A stretch of 64,000 nt of DNA from Candidatus Rifleibacterium amylolyticum. Its GTDB lineage: Bacteria > Muiribacteriota > Ozemobacteria > Ozemobacterales > Ozemobacteraceae. The DNA lies in NCBI GenBank assembly GCA_009917695.1, contig JAACJG010000010.1, positions 1 through 64,000 on the forward strand, read 5' to 3'. Shown here piece by piece: positions 62,517 through 64,000 of this stretch. Position numbers and translations under genes: made by a program. Numbering within the stretch: the first letter of the stretch is position 1; every line of letters starts with the position of its first letter. The notes below the pieces were generated by a model. The model was given only the letters and a program-made list of their open reading frames with translations, made no database searches and was not told the DNA's origin.

Positions 62517-64000
62517 TCAGAAGGCGGTCAGAAATTCGGCAGCTATTTCGCCACTGCCATCTTTTTCGGCTTTGACCTGGGCCTGAAATTTCGAGCCAGG
62601 CTTTGGCATATTGCCATAAGCTTCGGGCAGTTTCATTTTGTACAACTTGCCAGGCTCTGTTTCTATCGCGACGGTGCGTTGTGTCTCGTCAGAAATAACA
62701 ACGCGCCCCTTAATGGAAATGGTTTCCATTACCTTGCGTGCTTTCACGGTCTTGGGTCTGGCATCTGAAACTGCTGGCGGAGCCGGTGCGAGAAAGAGAA
62801 ACCAGATCAATGCGGTCAACACGGCGCCAACTGCATAGGCTCCAACCGTGAAGCGAACCAGCGAAGCGTCAAAAACCACGTTTTTGTCGGCGCTTTCTCT
62901 TATTTTCTGTATTTTCTCGAGTTTGTAAGCGGCGCGTTCGGTCTTTTTACGTTCTTCTTCGGCTACCAGTTCTTCTCCGGCTGAGAACAGCGCTTCTATC
63001 GTGCGGCCAGGCTCGCTTTCAACTATTTTTGCGGCGAGTTCCCGGCACAGTTTTTCGTAATCGTCCTTTTTTGATGATTTACAGGCTTTGTAATCGACAT
63101 AAATTCTGAAAAACGTGTCTTCATCGGCGTTTGAGCGCAGAATCGAGCTGATCTGCTGCAGGTTTTCGCTGTCATTTTCGCTTTTGAAAGCACTTATGAG
63201 AGTCTGACTCACCGAATGAAAATCGAAACTGCTGAGGCAGAATATGGCGGTCTGTCTTTGCGCCGGCTTGATTGACAACAGCATGTTTTCGACGAGCGAG
63301 ATCGCCTGCTTTTTGTCGAACAGCGAAAAAACCTTGATAGCAGCCAGCTTTACTTCATCATAACGGTGTTTGATGAGCTGTGGCAGATATGGATGCAGCG
63401 CTTCGGGGTTGATGACGCTAAGGGCCTCAATTGCTGATTCCAGAATGTTTTCATCATCGCTTTGCAGACATCCGATCAGAAGTTCAGAATCTGACTGGCT
63501 GCCGAATCTTTCGATGCGTTTGATCACGGCTATCTGCTCGTTTACATCCATGTCCCTGAAAAATGGCCGGATAACAGCCATATATTGTTCATAATTATCT
63601 GCGGTAATGGCAGCGATAAAACTCTGTCGTTCCCTGGCTGTGTATTCCTGCAGGGGGCGTTTTTCTTCTGCCTTTGCTGCCGGTTTTTCTGTGGGTTTGT
63701 CGGCTTGAACAACAGTGGGCTTTGTTTGAGCTTCAGCTGCCGGTTCAGTTATGACTGTTACCCTGGTTTTTTCTGGTTTTGCCGGCTGTGTCGGCTTTTC
63801 TGGCTCAGAGGCCTTGTGAACTTCGAGCTGTCCGGTTTCAATAAATAATCGGATTTTTCTGACGTTATTGAGATCGCGTTCTCGCGGCAGGTAAGCCTCG
63901 ACGACCTGTCTGGCTTCATCCATACCTCTTCTTGCCAGATCGCTGAGCTTGAGGGCAGATTGCAGGCGAACATTTGCCTCTGGCGATTTAAGTGCATTAC
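62517..64000 (-). CDS. HEAT-repeat membrane protein, 5' end outside the window
   Basis: The frame stays open to the window edge: bases 63924-63998 translate to NALKSPEANVRLQSALKLSD and on, without a stop, so at least 493 residues are present and the true start is beyond 64000. Order: HEAT-like helices, a Pro/Glu/Lys-rich linker (EKPTQPAKPEKT...), HEAT/PBS-type repeats over about 200 residues, a charged helix, one TM segment (VGAYAVGAVLTALIWFLFLA) and a small C-terminal domain that looks OB-like (VVISDETQRTVAIE). It seems to be a scaffold with a single-pass anchor. The gene before it is not visible. Confidence 0.8.
   Translation of the reverse strand, partial: NALKSPEANVRLQSALKLSDLARRGMDEARQVVEAYLPRERDLNNVRKIRLFIETGQLEVHKASEPEKPTQPAKPEKTRVTVITEPAAEAQTKPTVVQADKPTEKPAAKAEEKRPLQEYTARERQSFIAAITADNYEQYMAVIRPFFRDMDVNEQIAVIKRIERFGSQSDSELLIGCLQSDDENILESAIEALSVINPEALHPYLPQLIKHRYDEVKLAAIKVFSLFDKKQAISLVENMLLSIKPAQRQTAIFCLSSFDFHSVSQTLISAFKSENDSENLQQISSILRSNADEDTFFRIYVDYKACKSSKKDDYEKLCRELAAKIVESEPGRTIEALFSAGEELVAEEERKKTERAAYKLEKIQKIRESADKNVVFDASLVRFTVGAYAVGAVLTALIWFLFLAPAPPAVSDARPKTVKARKVMETISIKGRVVISDETQRTVAIETEPGKLYKMKLPEAYGNMPKPGSKFQAQVKAEKDGSGEIAAEFLTAF

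Overview
The window looks like chromosomal DNA of a Gram-negative, flagellated bacterium from a deep, poorly cultivated lineage. Outer-membrane efflux genes (RND pump, adaptor, TolC-like channel), a short flagellin and a gene resembling acetate kinase (fermentative acetate metabolism) support this. The many prepilin-like genes, multi-pass class III cyclases and dispersed intergenic repeats would fit Candidatus Riflebacteria or a relative, but that placement is a guess from gene style and not a database result. No rRNA, tRNA, CRISPR array, intact transposase or prophage was recognised.

Layout. 0.3-1.5 kb: a zinc-ribbon membrane protein. 1.7-2.8 kb: a region without convincing genes, bounded by a good sigma70-type promoter and a strong intrinsic terminator and full of perfect hairpins with GNRA-type loops, i.e. 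a candidate structured RNA of about 1.1 kb. 3.0-4.7 kb: an ACT-domain protein and its usual partner, a DUF711/PFL-family protein. 4.9-16.8 kb: two tandem copies of an overlapping gene pair encoding four ~970-residue membrane class III nucleotide cyclases. 16.8-20.3 kb: three Uma2 nuclease-like paralogues alternating with RelE-like and HEPN/MNT toxin-antitoxin modules. 20.6-29.1 kb: a prepilin cluster headed by a 1960-residue prepilin-like giant and interrupted by a GxxExxY cassette. 29.5-35.4 kb: accessory DNA with HicAB, a short RelE-like toxin, HipBA, an AAA/DUF4143 ATPase, gene remnants and repeat arrays. 35.6-48.9 kb: acetate kinase homologue, methyltransferase, RND efflux operon, lytic transglycosylase and HrpB helicase. 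49-60.7 kb: two further prepilin clusters, one running into a FecR lipoprotein and a CHASE2 cyclase, separated by a secreted HExxH metalloprotease candidate and its degenerate two-domain paralogue. 60.8-64 kb: a small secreted protein, flagellin, a STAS protein and a 5'-truncated HEAT-repeat membrane protein.

The strongest unusual signal is in the cyclase pairs. The first protein of each pair keeps the two metal-binding aspartates but has lost the adenine-contacting Lys and the catalytic Asn/Arg. The second keeps Lys, Thr, Asn and Arg but has lost the first metal Asp. This is the division of labour of the C1 and C2 halves of mammalian adenylyl cyclase, so each pair is predicted to work only as a heterodimer of two separate membrane sensors. 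A CHASE2 cyclase at 49-51 kb has all residues and serves as an internal control.

Other noteworthy signals are the ncRNA candidate, a family of MITE-like repeats that insert at C/TTAG and supply TAG stop codons to three genes, a pseudo-protease next to its active paralogue, and an acetate kinase homologue with the essential Glu replaced by Gln. Start codons were adjusted by ribosome-binding sites where the longest frame looked wrong.
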